Positions 36,665-45,344 of a stretch of 49,409 nt of DNA are shown in pieces. Positions within the stretch are counted from its first letter, which is position 1. Every line of letters starts with the position of its first letter. Position numbers and translations under genes: made by a program. Source of the stretch: Mogibacterium sp. (GTDB taxonomy: Bacteria; Bacillota; Clostridia; Peptostreptococcales; Anaerovoracaceae); assembly GCA_017434025.1 (NCBI GenBank), contig JAFRGC010000003.1, forward strand, positions 1 through 49,409, given 5' to 3'. The notes beneath the pieces were generated by a model. That model did no database searches and was not told the DNA's origin. It saw nothing but the letters and a program-made list of their open reading frames with translations.

Positions 36665-38203
36665 TTAGTTCCCCTCCTTTCCCTGTCTCTTAGCACCGGA
36701 CATGTACAGTCCGAGCTCTTCAGGTGTAGTCTTCTTAGGGTCAACTTCTCCAACGATCTCACCCTCGTAGATTACGAGGATCCTGTCGGAGAGTCCCATG
36801 ACTTCCTCGAGTTCGAGTGAAACGAGAAGTACTGCATGCCCTTTGTCTCTCTCAGCAACGATCTGATTGTGGATATGCTCTATAGCACCTACATCCAGAC
36901 CTCTTGTCGGCTGAACAGCGATCAGAAGAGGCTCATCTCTGTCTATTTCTCTTGCGATAATAGCCTTCTGCTGATTTCCTCCTGACATCGATCTTGTGAC
37001 CGTGATAGGTCCCTGACCGGATCTGACATCGAAGTCCTCTATCAGCTGCTCCGCATATTCTCTTACCTCATCGAATTTGATGAAGCCGTGATTCTGGAAT
37101 CTAGGCTCTTTATACTTCTGAAGTACGAGGTTCTGCTCGAGAGTGTAGGACAGAACAAGTCCGTGTTTATGCCTGTCCTCAGGAATGTGGGACATTCCTG
37201 CCAGAGCTCTCTGTTTGATGCTGGCCTTTGAAATATCCTTGCCGCAAAGTGTGACCTTGCCTGCGGTGGCCTTCTCGAGGCCGGTCAGTCCGAAGATCAG
37301 CTCAGTCTGTCCATTTCCGTCGATACCGGCGATACACAGGATCTCACCGGCTCTGACGTCAAACGAAACATTATTGACCGCATTATTCTTGTGGATCTTG
37401 GATGGTACTGTAAGTCCTTCGACTTTCAGAATTGTCTCTCCAGGCTTAGCAGGCTTCTTCTTCAGTTCCAGCTGGACCGGACGGCCTACCATCATGTTGG
37501 AGAGTTCCTGCTTATTGGTTTCCTTAGTATTAACAGTTCCTACATATTTGCCCTTACGGAGTACTGTTACTCTGTCGGAAACTGCCATGATTTCGTTAAG
37601 TTTATGAGTGATGAACAGAATGGATTTACCTTCTTTGGCGAATCCCTTCATTATTTCCATAAGCTCGTCTATCTCCTGAGGAGTCAGAACTGCTGTAGGT
37701 TCGTCGAAGATCAGGATCTCATTATCTCTGTACAGCATCTTGAGGATCTCAACTCTCTGCTGCATTCCGACTGTGATGTCCTCGACCTTAGCATCTACAT
37801 CAACCTTAAGTCCGTATTTCTCGGAAAGAGCCAATACCTTCTCTCTTGCTTCCTTCTTCTTAAGGAATCCCAGAGCTCCTGTTGTTTCTGCTCCCAAAAT
37901 AATATTGTCCAACACCGTAAATACATCGATGAGTTTGAAATGCTGGTGGACCATTCCAATTCCGAGAGCTGTCGCATCATTAGGATTATTGATCTTTACG
38001 ACTTTTCCATCCTTCTTGATTTCTCCTGCTTCCGGCTGATAGAGTCCGAAAAGAACACTCATCAATGTTGACTTACCCGCTCCGTTCTCACCAAGAAGGG
38101 CATGGATCTCACCCTTTCTCAGCTGGAGCGTTATGTCATCATTTGCCACTATCCCGGGAAATTCCTTGCGGATGTGGTTCATTTCTATTACGTATTCTGA
38201 CAT
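36665..38203 (-). CDS. Nucleoside-type ABC transporter ATP-binding protein (two NBDs)
   Basis: 512 residues. NBD1: Walker A LLGENGAGKSTLMS, Walker B EILIFDEPTAVLTPQE, and a degenerate signature VEDITVGMQQRVEIL. NBD2 has the typical altered Walker A GIDGNGQTELIFG, and the signature MSGGNQQKAIIARE. Same layout as RbsA/NupO. Energises uptake of nucleosides with the BMP lipoprotein and two permeases. Confidence 0.93.
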   Translation of the reverse strand: MSEYVIEMNHIRKEFPGIVANDDITLQLRKGEIHALLGENGAGKSTLMSVLFGLYQPEAGEIKKDGKVVKINNPNDATALGIGMVHQHFKLIDVFTVLDNIILGAETTGALGFLKKKEAREKVLALSEKYGLKVDVDAKVEDITVGMQQRVEILKMLYRDNEILIFDEPTAVLTPQEIDELMEIMKGFAKEGKSILFITHKLNEIMAVSDRVTVLRKGKYVGTVNTKETNKQELSNMMVGRPVQLELKKKPAKPGETILKVEGLTVPSKIHKNNAVNNVSFDVRAGEILCIAGIDGNGQTELIFGLTGLEKATAGKVTLCGKDISKASIKQRALAGMSHIPEDRHKHGLVLSYTLEQNLVLQKYKEPRFQNHGFIKFDEVREYAEQLIEDFDVRSGQGPITVTRSMSGGNQQKAIIAREIDRDEPLLIAVQPTRGLDVGAIEHIHNQIVAERDKGHAVLLVSLELEEVMGLSDRILVIYEGEIVGEVDPKKTTPEELGLYMSGAKRQGKEGN

Positions 38204-38248
38204 ATTCTTTTCCCTCTGACTTATACGCTAGATATTACTGATTCTTTG

Positions 38249-38275
38249 AAAAAAGGGGGAATTCAATTCCCCCTT
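38249..38275 (-). terminator. Terminator between the binding-protein gene and the ATPase gene
   Basis: 10-bp perfect stem AAGGGGGAAT / ATTCCCCCTT with a 3-nt loop, then TTTTTT in the minus direction. It lies inside the operon, 37 bp after the binding-protein stop. Such leaky terminators commonly keep binding-protein transcript above the membrane components. Confidence 0.85.
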
Positions 38276-38311
38276 GATTCAACATTCAATGCCTGTATTA
38301 TTCAATACGAA

Positions 38312-39454
38312 TTACTTAACAAATGTGATATTGTCAAGTCCTGCTGTACTAGGATCAGCAACCTCAGAATTGTCAACAGTGATCTCACCGCTCTTGATCT
38401 GCTCGAAGAGAGCGTTGTACTCATCAACTGTCCAGTTCTGGAGTGCCCATGTATCAACAGGGAGACCTACAGCATCATCAGCAGCACCGAGGCAGAGAGC
38501 GCCCTTCTGGAGACCATTGTTATAGAAGTTTCCGAGGGAGATCTGTACTGACTGAGCAAGGCCCTTCATTGCTGATGTTATAACTGCATCGGACTGGTTG
38601 GACTGGTCAACGTCTACACCGATGATAGCGCCGTCTGCAGCCTCAGCTGCTGCTGCGCCGGAGTTGAACATTGTACCGCCGCACATGAAGATAACTTCTG
38701 TTCCAGCGTTGAACCATCCAGCAAGCATTGCCTGGAGGTCATCAGATGCGGAGAAGGATGAACCGTATTCCCAGCTGTATCTGAGTTCTACTTTCTCACC
38801 CTTAGCACCAGCTGCATCGTTTACACCCTGAGCATATCCGTATCCATATCTGATGCATGCAGGGTTGGAACCACCACCGCCACCGGAGAATCCGAGCTTG
38901 GTGTAACCTTCCATAACTGCAGCATATCCTGCGAGATATCCAGCCTGCTCTTCCTGATAGAATACTCCGAGTACGTTATCGATACCCATATCCCATCCAT
39001 CAATGAAGATGAACTGAACTTCAGGATACTTAGGAGCTACAGCCTCAAGAGCTGTTGCCTGAAGGAATCCAGGTGTAACGATAACTTCAGCACCTGCATC
39101 GCAAGCATCCGTCATAGCCTTGATTCTGTCTTCATCTGTAGCGTTGGATCCATTAGCTGGCTGATAGTACTTATAAGTCTTATCATTCTCATAAGCATAC
39201 ATCTTGCAGCCATTCCATGTGAACTGGTTGAATGAACCATCCTTCAGCTGACCTACGTCTGTTACCATTGCGATCTGGTATGTACCGTCTGCTGACTCAC
39301 AGTTATCATCGATATCGTCGAACGATACTGCTGCTGGAGCCGAATCATCAGCAGCGCCTTCATCTCCCGAACCGGAATCTGAACCGCCCCCGCATGCTGT
39401 GAAGGCAAACAGTACCATCACTGCAGCGAGGAGTAATGCAATAAATTTCTTCAT
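38312..39454 (-). CDS. BMP-family nucleoside-binding lipoprotein
   Basis: 380 residues from ATG 39454, with GGAGGG upstream; the 21 earlier codons have no RBS and precede the signal peptide. Lipobox FAFTAC (Cys21). Mature domain: YQIAMVTDVGQLKDGSFNQFTWNGCKMYA (BMP/Med signature) and GVFYQEEQAGYLAGYAAVMEGYTKLGF. The family binds nucleosides (NupN, PnrA). First gene of the importer operon. The genome neighbourhood (udp, deoB, psuK, psuG, tdk) supports nucleosides, possibly pseudouridine. Confidence 0.92.
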   Translation of the reverse strand: MKKFIALLLAAVMVLFAFTACGGGSDSGSGDEGAADDSAPAAVSFDDIDDNCESADGTYQIAMVTDVGQLKDGSFNQFTWNGCKMYAYENDKTYKYYQPANGSNATDEDRIKAMTDACDAGAEVIVTPGFLQATALEAVAPKYPEVQFIFIDGWDMGIDNVLGVFYQEEQAGYLAGYAAVMEGYTKLGFSGGGGGSNPACIRYGYGYAQGVNDAAGAKGEKVELRYSWEYGSSFSASDDLQAMLAGWFNAGTEVIFMCGGTMFNSGAAAAEAADGAIIGVDVDQSNQSDAVITSAMKGLAQSVQISLGNFYNNGLQKGALCLGAADDAVGLPVDTWALQNWTVDEYNALFEQIKSGEITVDNSEVADPSTAGLDNITFVK

Positions 39455-39522
39455 ATTACCCTCCTCAAGGAATAAACAAATAAACATTATTTGAGAAAAC
39501 GATATGTTTCCATACATCCTAT

Positions 39523-39551
39523 ATTATATTATAACGAAATATAAAATTGAA
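39523..39551 (-). promoter_or_regulatory. Promoter of the nucleoside importer operon
   Basis: Minus strand TTCAAT (39551-39546), 17-bp spacer, TATAAT (39528-39523), about 70 bp before ATG 39454. The region is very A+T-rich, with additional -10-like hexamers next to it, so other starts are possible. Confidence 0.5.
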
Positions 39552-39671
39552 GAATTTCATAATCAAAATTGTCCAAAAATATGCACTGTATTTTGTACTT
39601 TTTTTCTTCATAATTTGTGCGAATCCTCGTGTTGTAGTACTATAAAAACAGCACAGAAGGAGGTATTGTAT

Positions 39672-40262
39672 ATGGCCAAACTATACTTCAAATACGGTGC
39701 GATGGGTTCATCCAAGACCGCACAGTCACTGATCACCAAATTCAATTATGAAGAGAAGGGTATGACTGTGTGGCTGATCAAACCGGGAACAGATACGCGT
39801 GACGGCGCTAATATTCTCAGAAGCCGCATAGGTCTGAGTCAGGAAGCTCATGTGATCAGTCCTGAAACAGATATCATCAAAGAATATCATGCTGCAGGTC
39901 ATTATGATGTTATTATCGCTGATGAAGCGCAATTTCTGACACCTGAACAGATCGACGGTCTGCGCACGATCGTCGATGAAGAGAATATACCGGTACTCTG
40001 TTTTGGCCTTCGTACAGACTTCCTTACACACTTCTTCCCGGGAGCACGCAGACTTATGGAACTTGCGGATTCTATCACGGAGATCAAAACGATCTGCGAG
40101 TGCGGAAGCAAGGCTACCGTCAATGCACGGTTTGATGAAAACGGAATGATCGTGACAGAAGGAGACCAGGTCGTTCTCGGCGGAAATGACAGATATATCG
40201 CAATGTGTCATAAATGCTGGATGGACCGTATCCGTAAGCAGCGCAATCAGACTCTATTATAG
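39672..40262 (+). CDS. tdk: Thymidine kinase
   Basis: 196 residues from ATG 39672 (AGGAGG 9 nt upstream). P-loop GAMGSSKTA (9-17), DEAQF (84-88, catalytic Glu region) and zinc cysteines CECGSKATVNARF and CHKCW. Type II TK: thymidine or deoxyuridine to monophosphate. The 55 codons preceding this ATG are not conserved and are rejected. Six bp before psuK, likely one operon tdk-psuK-psuG. Confidence 0.96.
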   Translation: MAKLYFKYGAMGSSKTAQSLITKFNYEEKGMTVWLIKPGTDTRDGANILRSRIGLSQEAHVISPETDIIKEYHAAGHYDVIIADEAQFLTPEQIDGLRTIVDEENIPVLCFGLRTDFLTHFFPGARRLMELADSITEIKTICECGSKATVNARFDENGMIVTEGDQVVLGGNDRYIAMCHKCWMDRIRKQRNQTLL

Positions 40263-40268
40263 AAAGAT

Positions 40269-41237
40269 ATGGACAGAAGCGTAGTAGTTATCGGCGGTGC
40301 CAATGTAGATATTGGCGGAACGCCATTCAATAAACTTATACCATCCGATTCCAATCCCGGAACTGTCAGTTTGAGTGTCGGCGGAGTAGGACGTAATATC
40401 GCACATAATCTCAGCCTCCTCGAAGTACCGGTCACTCTTGTTACTTCAGTAGGAGGGGATTATTTTGGAGCTCAAATAATCAAAGACTGCCGCAGCGCAG
40501 GAATCAGAACCTCCCACATTGTCATAGATTATGACAATACTACTTCAGCTTATCTCTATATCAATGATGAAGAAGGGGATATGGCTCTTGCTCTGTCTCA
40601 TATTAAATTAGATTTAATTACACCTGAATATATAGACTCTATCGGGGATGTGATCAATTCAGCGGAAATATTGGCATTAGATGCCAATATCACACAGGAA
40701 ACATTCATACGCATCAAAGAAGTATGTAATGTTCCTATTTTTGTTGATCCTGTTTCTCAGTCACATGCCCGGAAGATCAAAGGACATCTTGACGGAATAG
40801 ATATTATCAAACCTAATCGTCTTGAAGCTGAACTGCTGACAGGTATCAATATCAATACTGTCGGGGACTATAAGAGGGCTGCACTTGAACTGCTCGATCA
40901 GGGTGTCAGAAAAGTATTCATTTCAATGGGAAACATCGGAATGCTTGCAGCTCATGATAATAATGTATATCTTATCAGTCGCTGCAATGCTGATGTGGTC
41001 AGTACGACCGGAGCAGGAGATTCAGCAGCAGCTGCTATTATATGGGCATATACCACATTGAAAGATGAACTTAAATCTATAGAAAATGAAGATGATTTAC
41101 TTATAACAGCAGCAAAAGCTGCTAATTCTGCAGCTTCAATGACAATAAACTCAGTAAAAACTATAAATAATGATATTAATCAGACCAAAATAATGGAAAA
41201 ACTATTATTTTCTGACATGAAAGTAATAAAATTATAA
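40269..41237 (+). CDS. psuK: Pseudouridine kinase (PfkB family)
   Basis: 322 residues. VVVIGGANVDIGG (6-18), SVGGVGRNIAHNLSLL, and the PfkB anion hole and catalytic Asp in STTGAGDSAAA. The adjacent psuG makes pseudouridine kinase the best of the PfkB choices. It makes pseudouridine 5'-phosphate. Codons are much more A/T-ending (ATA, AAT, TTA), notably in the last third, than the upstream genes. Confidence 0.88.
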   Translation: MDRSVVVIGGANVDIGGTPFNKLIPSDSNPGTVSLSVGGVGRNIAHNLSLLEVPVTLVTSVGGDYFGAQIIKDCRSAGIRTSHIVIDYDNTTSAYLYINDEEGDMALALSHIKLDLITPEYIDSIGDVINSAEILALDANITQETFIRIKEVCNVPIFVDPVSQSHARKIKGHLDGIDIIKPNRLEAELLTGININTVGDYKRAALELLDQGVRKVFISMGNIGMLAAHDNNVYLISRCNADVVSTTGAGDSAAAAIIWAYTTLKDELKSIENEDDLLITAAKAANSAASMTINSVKTINNDINQTKIMEKLLFSDMKVIKL

Positions 41238-41253
41238 GAAAAAGGAGATTAAA

Positions 41254-42165
41254 ATGAATAGATTTCTTGATATTAAACCTGAAGTCAGAGAAGCAATTGA
41301 AGCAGGAAAACCTGTCGTTGCTCTTGAATCAACAATAATATCACACGGAATGCCATATCCTCAGAATGTAGAAACTGCACTTAATGTAGAGCAGATCATC
41401 AGAGATAACGGAGCAGTTCCTGCAACTATCGCAATCATTGGAGGACGACTCAAAGCGGGACTCACACCGGAAGAGATAGAATATTTTGGCAAAAAAGGTC
41501 CGGAAATCACCAAAGCTTCGAGAAGAGATCTTGCCATGCTGTGCGCAAGAGGTGAAGACGGTGCATGTACAGTAACAACAACGATGATGATTGCTCATAT
41601 GGCAGGTATCAAAGTTTTTGCTACAGGCGGTATCGGAGGAGTACACAGAGGTGCAGAAACTACTATGGATATCAGTGCAGATCTCGAAGAACTTGCTCAG
41701 ACACCTGTTATGGTAGTTTGTGCCGGATGTAAGTCAATACTGGATATAGGACTTACTCTGGAATATCTTGAAACTCACGGAGTACCTGTAATTGGAATGG
41801 GTACTGAAGATATGCCGGCATTCTATACATCTAAGAGCGGATTCAAGGTCGACTATAAAGTAGATACACCTGCAGAATTAGCACATTTCTTCCAGACTCA
41901 TCTTGAACTCGGAATGAAAGGCGGAATACTTGTAGGAAATCCTATACCAGATGAATATTCTATGGATCCGGATATCATCAATCCTGCAATAGACAAGGCT
42001 ATTGCAGAATGTAATTCACTGGGTATCAAAGGCAAGGCAACTACACCATTCCTGCTTGCTAAAGTCAAAGAACTGACAGGAGGAGACAGCCTGGATTCCA
42101 ATATAAGACTTGTTTATAACAATGCCAGAGTTGCAGCACTGACAGCAGCAGAACTTTCCAGATAA
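41254..42165 (+). CDS. psuG: Pseudouridine-5'-phosphate glycosidase
   Basis: 303 residues. VALESTIISHGMPYPQN (23-39), IGGRLKAGL, ATGGIGGVHRGAETTMDISADL, CAGCKSILDIGLTLEYLETHGVPVIG and GNPIPDEYS are family signatures with the catalytic Lys region. It cleaves the C-C glycosidic bond of pseudouridine 5'-phosphate to uracil and ribose-5-phosphate. RBS AAAGGAG. Last gene before the converging dnaN. Confidence 0.96.
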   Translation: MNRFLDIKPEVREAIEAGKPVVALESTIISHGMPYPQNVETALNVEQIIRDNGAVPATIAIIGGRLKAGLTPEEIEYFGKKGPEITKASRRDLAMLCARGEDGACTVTTTMMIAHMAGIKVFATGGIGGVHRGAETTMDISADLEELAQTPVMVVCAGCKSILDIGLTLEYLETHGVPVIGMGTEDMPAFYTSKSGFKVDYKVDTPAELAHFFQTHLELGMKGGILVGNPIPDEYSMDPDIINPAIDKAIAECNSLGIKGKATTPFLLAKVKELTGGDSLDSNIRLVYNNARVAALTAAELSR

Positions 42166-42181
42166 AATAGTTATTTATAAT

Positions 42182-42226
42182 AAAAAAGAGGGACGCAATC
42201 GTTTGATTGCGCCCCTCATATTTTTT
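42182..42226. terminator. Bidirectional terminator between psuG and dnaN
   Basis: Stem GAGGGACGCAATC / GATTGCGCCCCTC (12 pairs, one A-C mismatch) with a GTTT loop, T6 to the right and A6 (T6 on minus) to the left. Confidence 0.92.
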
Positions 42227-43330
42227 CTAATTCATCCTGATTGGCAGTATCAGATAGGTGTATTTATCTCCTTTGAGAGGTTTAATGATACAAGGACTTA
42301 CACTGTCTCTGAAATTCATGATTATCTCTTCATCTTCTATAACACTGAGTGCATCTTTCAGATACTTTGAATTGAGTCCTATATTGAGACCTTCACCATC
42401 ATTGATGATCTCAACTTTCTCTTCAATATTTCCTTCTTCATTCAGTGATTTAATTACTATAAGGTCTTTATCAATATTGAATCTGATGAGATTGTTATTC
42501 TGCACTGATGCAAGCAATGAAGCTCTTTCTGTACTTCTCAGTAAATCATTTCTCTTGACTCTTACATTGATAGAACCTACTTTATTAAGGATCCTTTCAT
42601 AATCAATGAATTTACCTGAGAAAGTATTAATGATTACTTTATTATTATCGAATTTCATGATCACCTTATTGCCTGTGATCTCAAAACTCAGTTGATCTTC
42701 TCCGTCATCACTGATAATTTTCGCTACTTCATTGATCAGTTTAGCAGGTATTACAACATTAAGACTGACAGTATTATTAGCATCTATCTTATAAGTTGCT
42801 ATTCTATATGGATCAACTCCTACCATCTTCATACTTCCTTCTCTTATTTCAAGAAGTACTCCGGTAAGTATTCCATTAAAATCATCTGTAGATGCGCTGA
42901 ATGCTGTCTTTCTTATCAGTTTCTTAACATCTTCTTTGCTGAGAATGATATCCTTCTCACCTTCATTCAGTCTTATCTTAGGAAATTCATCCGATCTGAA
43001 ACAGATAAGCTCTGAACTGGAACCTCCGCATTTGATACTGATTTTAACTGAGGAAGGATCATAATCGATCATCACATCTTCTTCAGGAAGTTTATTGATA
43101 ATAGCAGTGAAGAGTTTAGCCGGAACTACAAATTCACATGAATCATTACACTGTACTGCAATGCTGGATTCAATCGTTATGTTAGTATCTGTAGTTGTGA
43201 GTTTCATCACACCCTGAGATGCTTCCACCAATATACCTTCAAGAATACTTGATGTAGTTCTTACAGGTACTGAATGAGATACATTGGAAAGCGCTTTGTT
43301 AAGTTCAGATCTGTTGCAGTAAATCTTCAT
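42227..43330 (-). CDS. dnaN: DNA polymerase III beta clamp
   Basis: 367 residues of normal length: three sliding-clamp domains, MKIYCNRSELNKALSNVSHSVP at the start, LVEASQGVMKLTTTDTNI, and the C-terminal FRDSVSPCIIKPLKGDKYTYLILPIRMN with the peptide-binding end. Transcribed from a region with two DnaA boxes, together with or after dnaA. Downstream it faces psuG directly; recF, gyrB and gyrA, usual in Firmicutes, are absent. A/T-rich codons. Confidence 0.97.
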   Translation of the reverse strand: MKIYCNRSELNKALSNVSHSVPVRTTSSILEGILVEASQGVMKLTTTDTNITIESSIAVQCNDSCEFVVPAKLFTAIINKLPEEDVMIDYDPSSVKISIKCGGSSSELICFRSDEFPKIRLNEGEKDIILSKEDVKKLIRKTAFSASTDDFNGILTGVLLEIREGSMKMVGVDPYRIATYKIDANNTVSLNVVIPAKLINEVAKIISDDGEDQLSFEITGNKVIMKFDNNKVIINTFSGKFIDYERILNKVGSINVRVKRNDLLRSTERASLLASVQNNNLIRFNIDKDLIVIKSLNEEGNIEEKVEIINDGEGLNIGLNSKYLKDALSVIEDEEIIMNFRDSVSPCIIKPLKGDKYTYLILPIRMN

Positions 43331-43388
43331 CGTCTTATCCTCTCATCTCTATTATCTTAATAATTATATTAGTATTATAAGTAGGCTC

Positions 43389-43406
43389 TGTGGATAATGT
43401 GGATAA
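43389..43406 (-). promoter_or_regulatory. Two tandem perfect DnaA boxes upstream of dnaN
   Basis: On the minus strand TTATCCACA occurs twice in direct tandem with no gap (43406-43398 and 43397-43389). They lie just upstream of a TATAAT (43379-43374), a candidate -10 of dnaN, suggesting DnaA control. The 167-bp gap 43331-43497 is strongly A+T-rich. Confidence 0.85.
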
Positions 43407-43497
43407 CTTCTCTAAACTATCAAAAATCAATATTTTCGATGATTTTAAGATAGTTGATAATGCTATTGATAAGCCGTTCAAAAAATGTTGATATCTT

Positions 43498-44844
43498 CTA
43501 TTTCTTCTTTCCGGCCTGCAATTTAGCTTTGATTGTCTCTACATTTTCATGCAGCTCTTCATCATATTTGACAGCTTCTTCTATCTTCTCGATAGCGTGA
43601 ATGACTGTTGAATAATGTCTGTTACCAAACAGTTTACCTATCTTAGGAAGTGAAAGATCTGTAGTTTCCCTGCAGAGATACATCGCTACCTGTCTTGGAA
43701 GAGTAATTTCAGCATTTCTCTTAGGAGAATCCATATCTGCTATCTTGATTTTATAATGATTTGCGACTATGGATCTTATTCTTTCAGGCGCAACTGCCTG
43801 TTCATTATCTTTGATGATGTCTTTGAGAATGCTCTTGGCATTATCAACATTTATCTTCTCATTCAGCAGCTGTGAAAGTCCGATAACTCTGTTATATGCT
43901 CCTTCAAGTTCTCTTATATTATCCTTGACCTGATCAGCAATGAGACAAAGTACATCATATACATCTGATGTGATTTCTATATCGGATTTATCAGCGAGAT
44001 TTTTGAGAATTGCAACTCTTGTCTCATAATCAGGAGGCTGTATATCAGCAATCATATTCCAGCTGAATCTGGTTCTTAATCTTTCATCAAGACCTTTGAG
44101 ACTTACAGGAGGGCAGTCGCTTGTTATTACGATCTGCTTAGTATTCTGATAGAGTGCTTCGAAAGTATGGAAGAATTCTTCCTGAGTAGCTTCCTTGCCT
44201 TCAAGAAATTGTATATCGTCTATAAGAAGTACATCAAGTTTTCTGTATTTATTGCGGAAACTCTTAGTCTTATTGTCATTGATAGCAGTAATAAGTTCAT
44301 TTGTGAACATTTCTGTAGAAACATACAGAACTTTGGCGCTCGGATTATTTCTTATTATATGTACACCAATAGCCTGCATCAGATGAGTCTTACCAAGACC
44401 GGATCCTCCGTAAATAAAAAGAGGATTGTATATATCTCCGGGAGCTTCTGCTACTGCGACAGAAACTGCGTGAGCGTACTTATTAGAATTGCCGACTACA
44501 AAATTCTCAAAATTAAATCTAGGATTGAAGAGTTTCTCCTGATTAAGAGGATTCTTCATCCTTGTTAAATCTATTTTATTAGATTCGTATTCTTTCTCCT
44601 GTTTGATTACTACTTTGAAATGTCTATCCTGGCTGCTGTTGATAGCATTCTCTATCTGATTGAGATAATGATCATTGACATGATTGATGAGAGCAGCCTG
44701 GTTAGGCCAGGCAAGATAAATAATACCTGCTTCCTCCTCGATATGATGGATATATAGAGGAGATATCCAGGTACTGTAGCTAAGATTAGTAGTATTCGCT
44801 TTGAGAAAACTGAGGGAAGTCCCCCATATCTTGTTCTTGTCCAA
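43498..44844 (-). CDS. dnaA: Chromosomal replication initiator DnaA
   Basis: 448 residues from TTG 44844 (MDKNKIWGTSL), chosen because GGAGA precedes it by 7 nt and it matches usual DnaA N-termini; a GTG nine codons upstream has no RBS. Domain I ~1-75, AAA+ from ~105: Walker A GGSGLGKTHLM, Walker B LLIDDIQFL, sensor SDCPP, arginine-finger LRTRFSW, Domain IV after ~355. The usual DNA-binding signature GGRDHTTV reads GNRHYSTV here: D, H and T at base-contacting positions are replaced by H, Y and S. Confidence 0.95.
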   Translation of the reverse strand: MDKNKIWGTSLSFLKANTTNLSYSTWISPLYIHHIEEEAGIIYLAWPNQAALINHVNDHYLNQIENAINSSQDRHFKVVIKQEKEYESNKIDLTRMKNPLNQEKLFNPRFNFENFVVGNSNKYAHAVSVAVAEAPGDIYNPLFIYGGSGLGKTHLMQAIGVHIIRNNPSAKVLYVSTEMFTNELITAINDNKTKSFRNKYRKLDVLLIDDIQFLEGKEATQEEFFHTFEALYQNTKQIVITSDCPPVSLKGLDERLRTRFSWNMIADIQPPDYETRVAILKNLADKSDIEITSDVYDVLCLIADQVKDNIRELEGAYNRVIGLSQLLNEKINVDNAKSILKDIIKDNEQAVAPERIRSIVANHYKIKIADMDSPKRNAEITLPRQVAMYLCRETTDLSLPKIGKLFGNRHYSTVIHAIEKIEEAVKYDEELHENVETIKAKLQAGKKK

Positions 44845-44871
44845 TGTGCTTCTCCATTCGCTTATGAACAC

Positions 44872-45190
44872 ATTTTACATAAAGTTTTCCACATATTCAA
44901 AGGGTAAAATAACTGAAAAATAGGGGTAAAATAATAGTCAAAAAAATAGTTATCCACATATTGTTGATAAAGTTGTTAATAAATAAGAGGCAGTACTACA
45001 TATTGTGTATAAATGAGTTTTTGAATACATGTATTTTAATTTAGACACACCCAATTGCATACATAGTACCCAAAGCAAAACTTGACTTGTCAAAAGCCTT
45101 AAATTATAATGTTTTGGCGTATGTGCTCATGGAATTCAGAGAGCACCTGAATAATAATTACTATTTATAATATACAGAAGGAGCAGAGAT
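44872..45190. other. oriC: Replication origin (oriC) region
   Basis: 319 bp between divergent dnaA and rpmH, very A+T-rich. DnaA boxes: TTATCCACA perfect at 44950-44958; TTATACACA on minus at 45012-45004 (matches TTATNCACA); near-matches TTTTCCACA at 44885-44893 and TTATCAACA on minus at 44970-44962. Two direct copies of GGGTAAAATAA sit at 44902-44912 and 44924-44934, 22 bp apart, in the probable unwinding segment. No other gene is seen. The minus-strand dnaA promoter must lie here but I could not fix it. Confidence 0.85.
45082..45110 (+). promoter_or_regulatory. Promoter of the rpmH operon
   Basis: TTGACT (45082-45087), 17-bp spacer, perfect TATAAT (45105-45110); leader about 75 nt before ATG 45191. 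The strongest-looking promoter of the window. Confidence 0.85.
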
Positions 45191-45325
45191 ATGAAAAGAA
45201 CTTATCAGCCTAAGAAAAGACAGAGACTTAAAGAACACGGATTCCGTAAGAGAATGGCTACAGCTAACGGCCGCAAGGTACTCAAGAGAAGAAGAGCAAG
45301 AGGAAGAAAGTCCCTCACAGTCTAA
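45191..45325 (+). CDS. rpmH: 50S ribosomal protein L34
   Basis: 44 residues, highly basic: [18 protein letters not shown], then [20 protein letters not shown], ending RKSLTV. Full length for L34, the conserved first gene to the other side of oriC. RBS AGGAG 9 nt before ATG. Too short to be flagged by length but unmistakable. Confidence 0.97.
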   Translation: MKRTYQPKKRQRLKEHGFRKRMATANGRKVLKRRRARGRKSLTV

Positions 45326-45344
45326 TAGTTGATTTGGTGTCCCA

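Noticed and set aside
44845-44871. GTG start of dnaA at 44871
   Set aside because: No RBS and extra residues not found in other DnaA; TTG 44844 has GGAGA and matches the usual start.
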